Assembly (NCBI GenBank): GCA_937900305.1
Contig: CALCCV010000355.1
Span: 1 to 6,515, forward strand
Reading direction: 5' to 3'
Length of the DNA: 6,515 nt
Source: an uncultured Pseudobdellovibrionaceae bacterium
GTDB lineage: Bacteria > Bdellovibrionota > Bdellovibrionia > Bdellovibrionales > Bdellovibrionaceae
In this document: positions 6,196 to 6,515 of the stretch, in pieces
Layout of the letters: each line of letters opens with the position of its first letter
Numbering within the stretch: position 1 is the stretch's first letter
Position numbers and translations under genes: made by a program
Notes under the pieces: generated by a model
Databases searched by the model: none
What the model was told of the DNA's origin: nothing
The model's input: only the letters and a program-made list of their open reading frames with translations

Positions 6196-6444
6196 TCAGG
6201 CCTTCTGAAAACTAACAGTCAAGATGGATCCTTGAATTGAACCATCCGTCCCGGTCCGATTTTTTATTTCAAGTGCACCATTGTGTGCTTTAATAAAGAC
6301 TGTGTGGTTCCGCCACATTTCCATTTAATTTAGCGCGAGTGATTTGATTAAAAACAATTGACGAGAAAATACAGACAACAATGAAAATAAAAAAAATTGC
6401 AGCCAAAAGAGTAAAGTATTTTCTGAAAAATTGAATTTAAGCAT
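6196..6444 (-). pseudogene. Histidine kinase relic with an internal deletion
   Basis: The ATG at 6444 overlaps the response regulator stop by 8 nt (ATGCTTAA), the usual regulator-kinase arrangement. It encodes MLKFNFSENTLLFWLQ and a hydrophobic segment, and stops at TAA 6325-6327 after 39 residues. From about 6305 the same frame resumes with FIKAHNGALEIKNRTG, then DGSIQGSILTVSF, then QKA and TGA at 6196-6198. This is the end of a HATPase_c domain: H-N-G, a strand, then G-S-I-L-T-V-S-F. The sensor domain, the HisKA phospho-acceptor helix and the N and G1 ATP boxes are all missing; 249 nt stand where over 1 kb is usual. The hydrophobic stretch also reads in another frame (FFFIFIVVCIFSSIVFNQIT, then RAKLNGN), so a frameshift is possible too. 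The product cannot be a kinase. Confidence 0.75.
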
Positions 6445-6515
6445 GTTTTTGGACCCTGTAACCAACTCCATAGACAGACGAAATGTGGACTACCGGATTT
6501 GGAAGCTTCTTCAAT
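6437..6515 (-). CDS. OmpR-family response regulator, C-terminal end only
   Basis: The window edge cuts the gene, leaving 25 codons that encode LKKLPNPVVHISSVYGVGYR, then VQKHA and TAA. V-x-GVGYR is the hallmark end of the OmpR/PhoB winged-helix DNA-binding domain: the C-terminal beta hairpin after the recognition helix. The phosphorylated receiver domain would lie outside the window. Its stop overlaps the start of the kinase relic. Whether the regulator itself is intact cannot be seen. If it is, it has lost its neighbouring kinase and may respond to another one or act unphosphorylated. Confidence 0.8.
   Translation of the reverse strand, partial: LKKLPNPVVHISSVYGVGYRVQKHA

Overview
The window looks like a stretch of accessory or slowly decaying chromosome from a Gram-negative bacterium. 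The supports are several Sec-exported, cysteine-containing proteins, a lipoprotein, a TetA-type major facilitator (MFS) exporter, and an OmpR-family regulator with its sensor kinase. The moderate A+T content, GTG start use and cysteine-bearing exported hypothetical proteins remind me of Bdellovibrio-like predatory bacteria. That is an impression, not a demonstration.

Left third (1-1656): one short gene looks intact, a small exported six-cysteine protein at 537-965. Before it lies an apparent remnant of a beta-rich surface protein (to 385). After it come a short hairpin (972-990), a perfect 28-bp palindrome (1023-1050) and a gene remnant (1152-1656). That remnant has no start codon and appears frameshifted near its 3' end, where it runs 25 nt into the next gene.

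Middle (1632-3645, + strand): two overlapping genes probably form a translationally coupled exported pair. The first is a thioredoxin-fold-like protein with no CXXC cysteines. The second is a GTG-started beta-propeller-like protein. I can assign no pathway to either.

Right half (3663-6515, - strand): a TetA-like MFS drug exporter (3860-5098) has a 14-bp-arm inverted repeat just upstream of its start, a good operator candidate, and a TTTAC pentanucleotide repeat further upstream. Before it on the same strand is an acidic lipoprotein (5265-6053) with a duplicated helical segment and a Gly/Phe/Pro-rich linker. Before that is a two-component pair: the last 25 codons of an OmpR-family response regulator run off the window edge. 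Its overlapping histidine kinase is reduced to an 83-codon relic that keeps the N-terminal membrane segment and the last part of the ATPase domain. A 41-codon small ORF lies 3' of the MFS gene.

The clearest less obvious results are the internally deleted histidine kinase, the palindrome upstream of the MFS gene, and the cysteine-less thioredoxin-like/propeller pair. I found no CRISPR array, tRNA, rRNA, transposase or clear phage gene.
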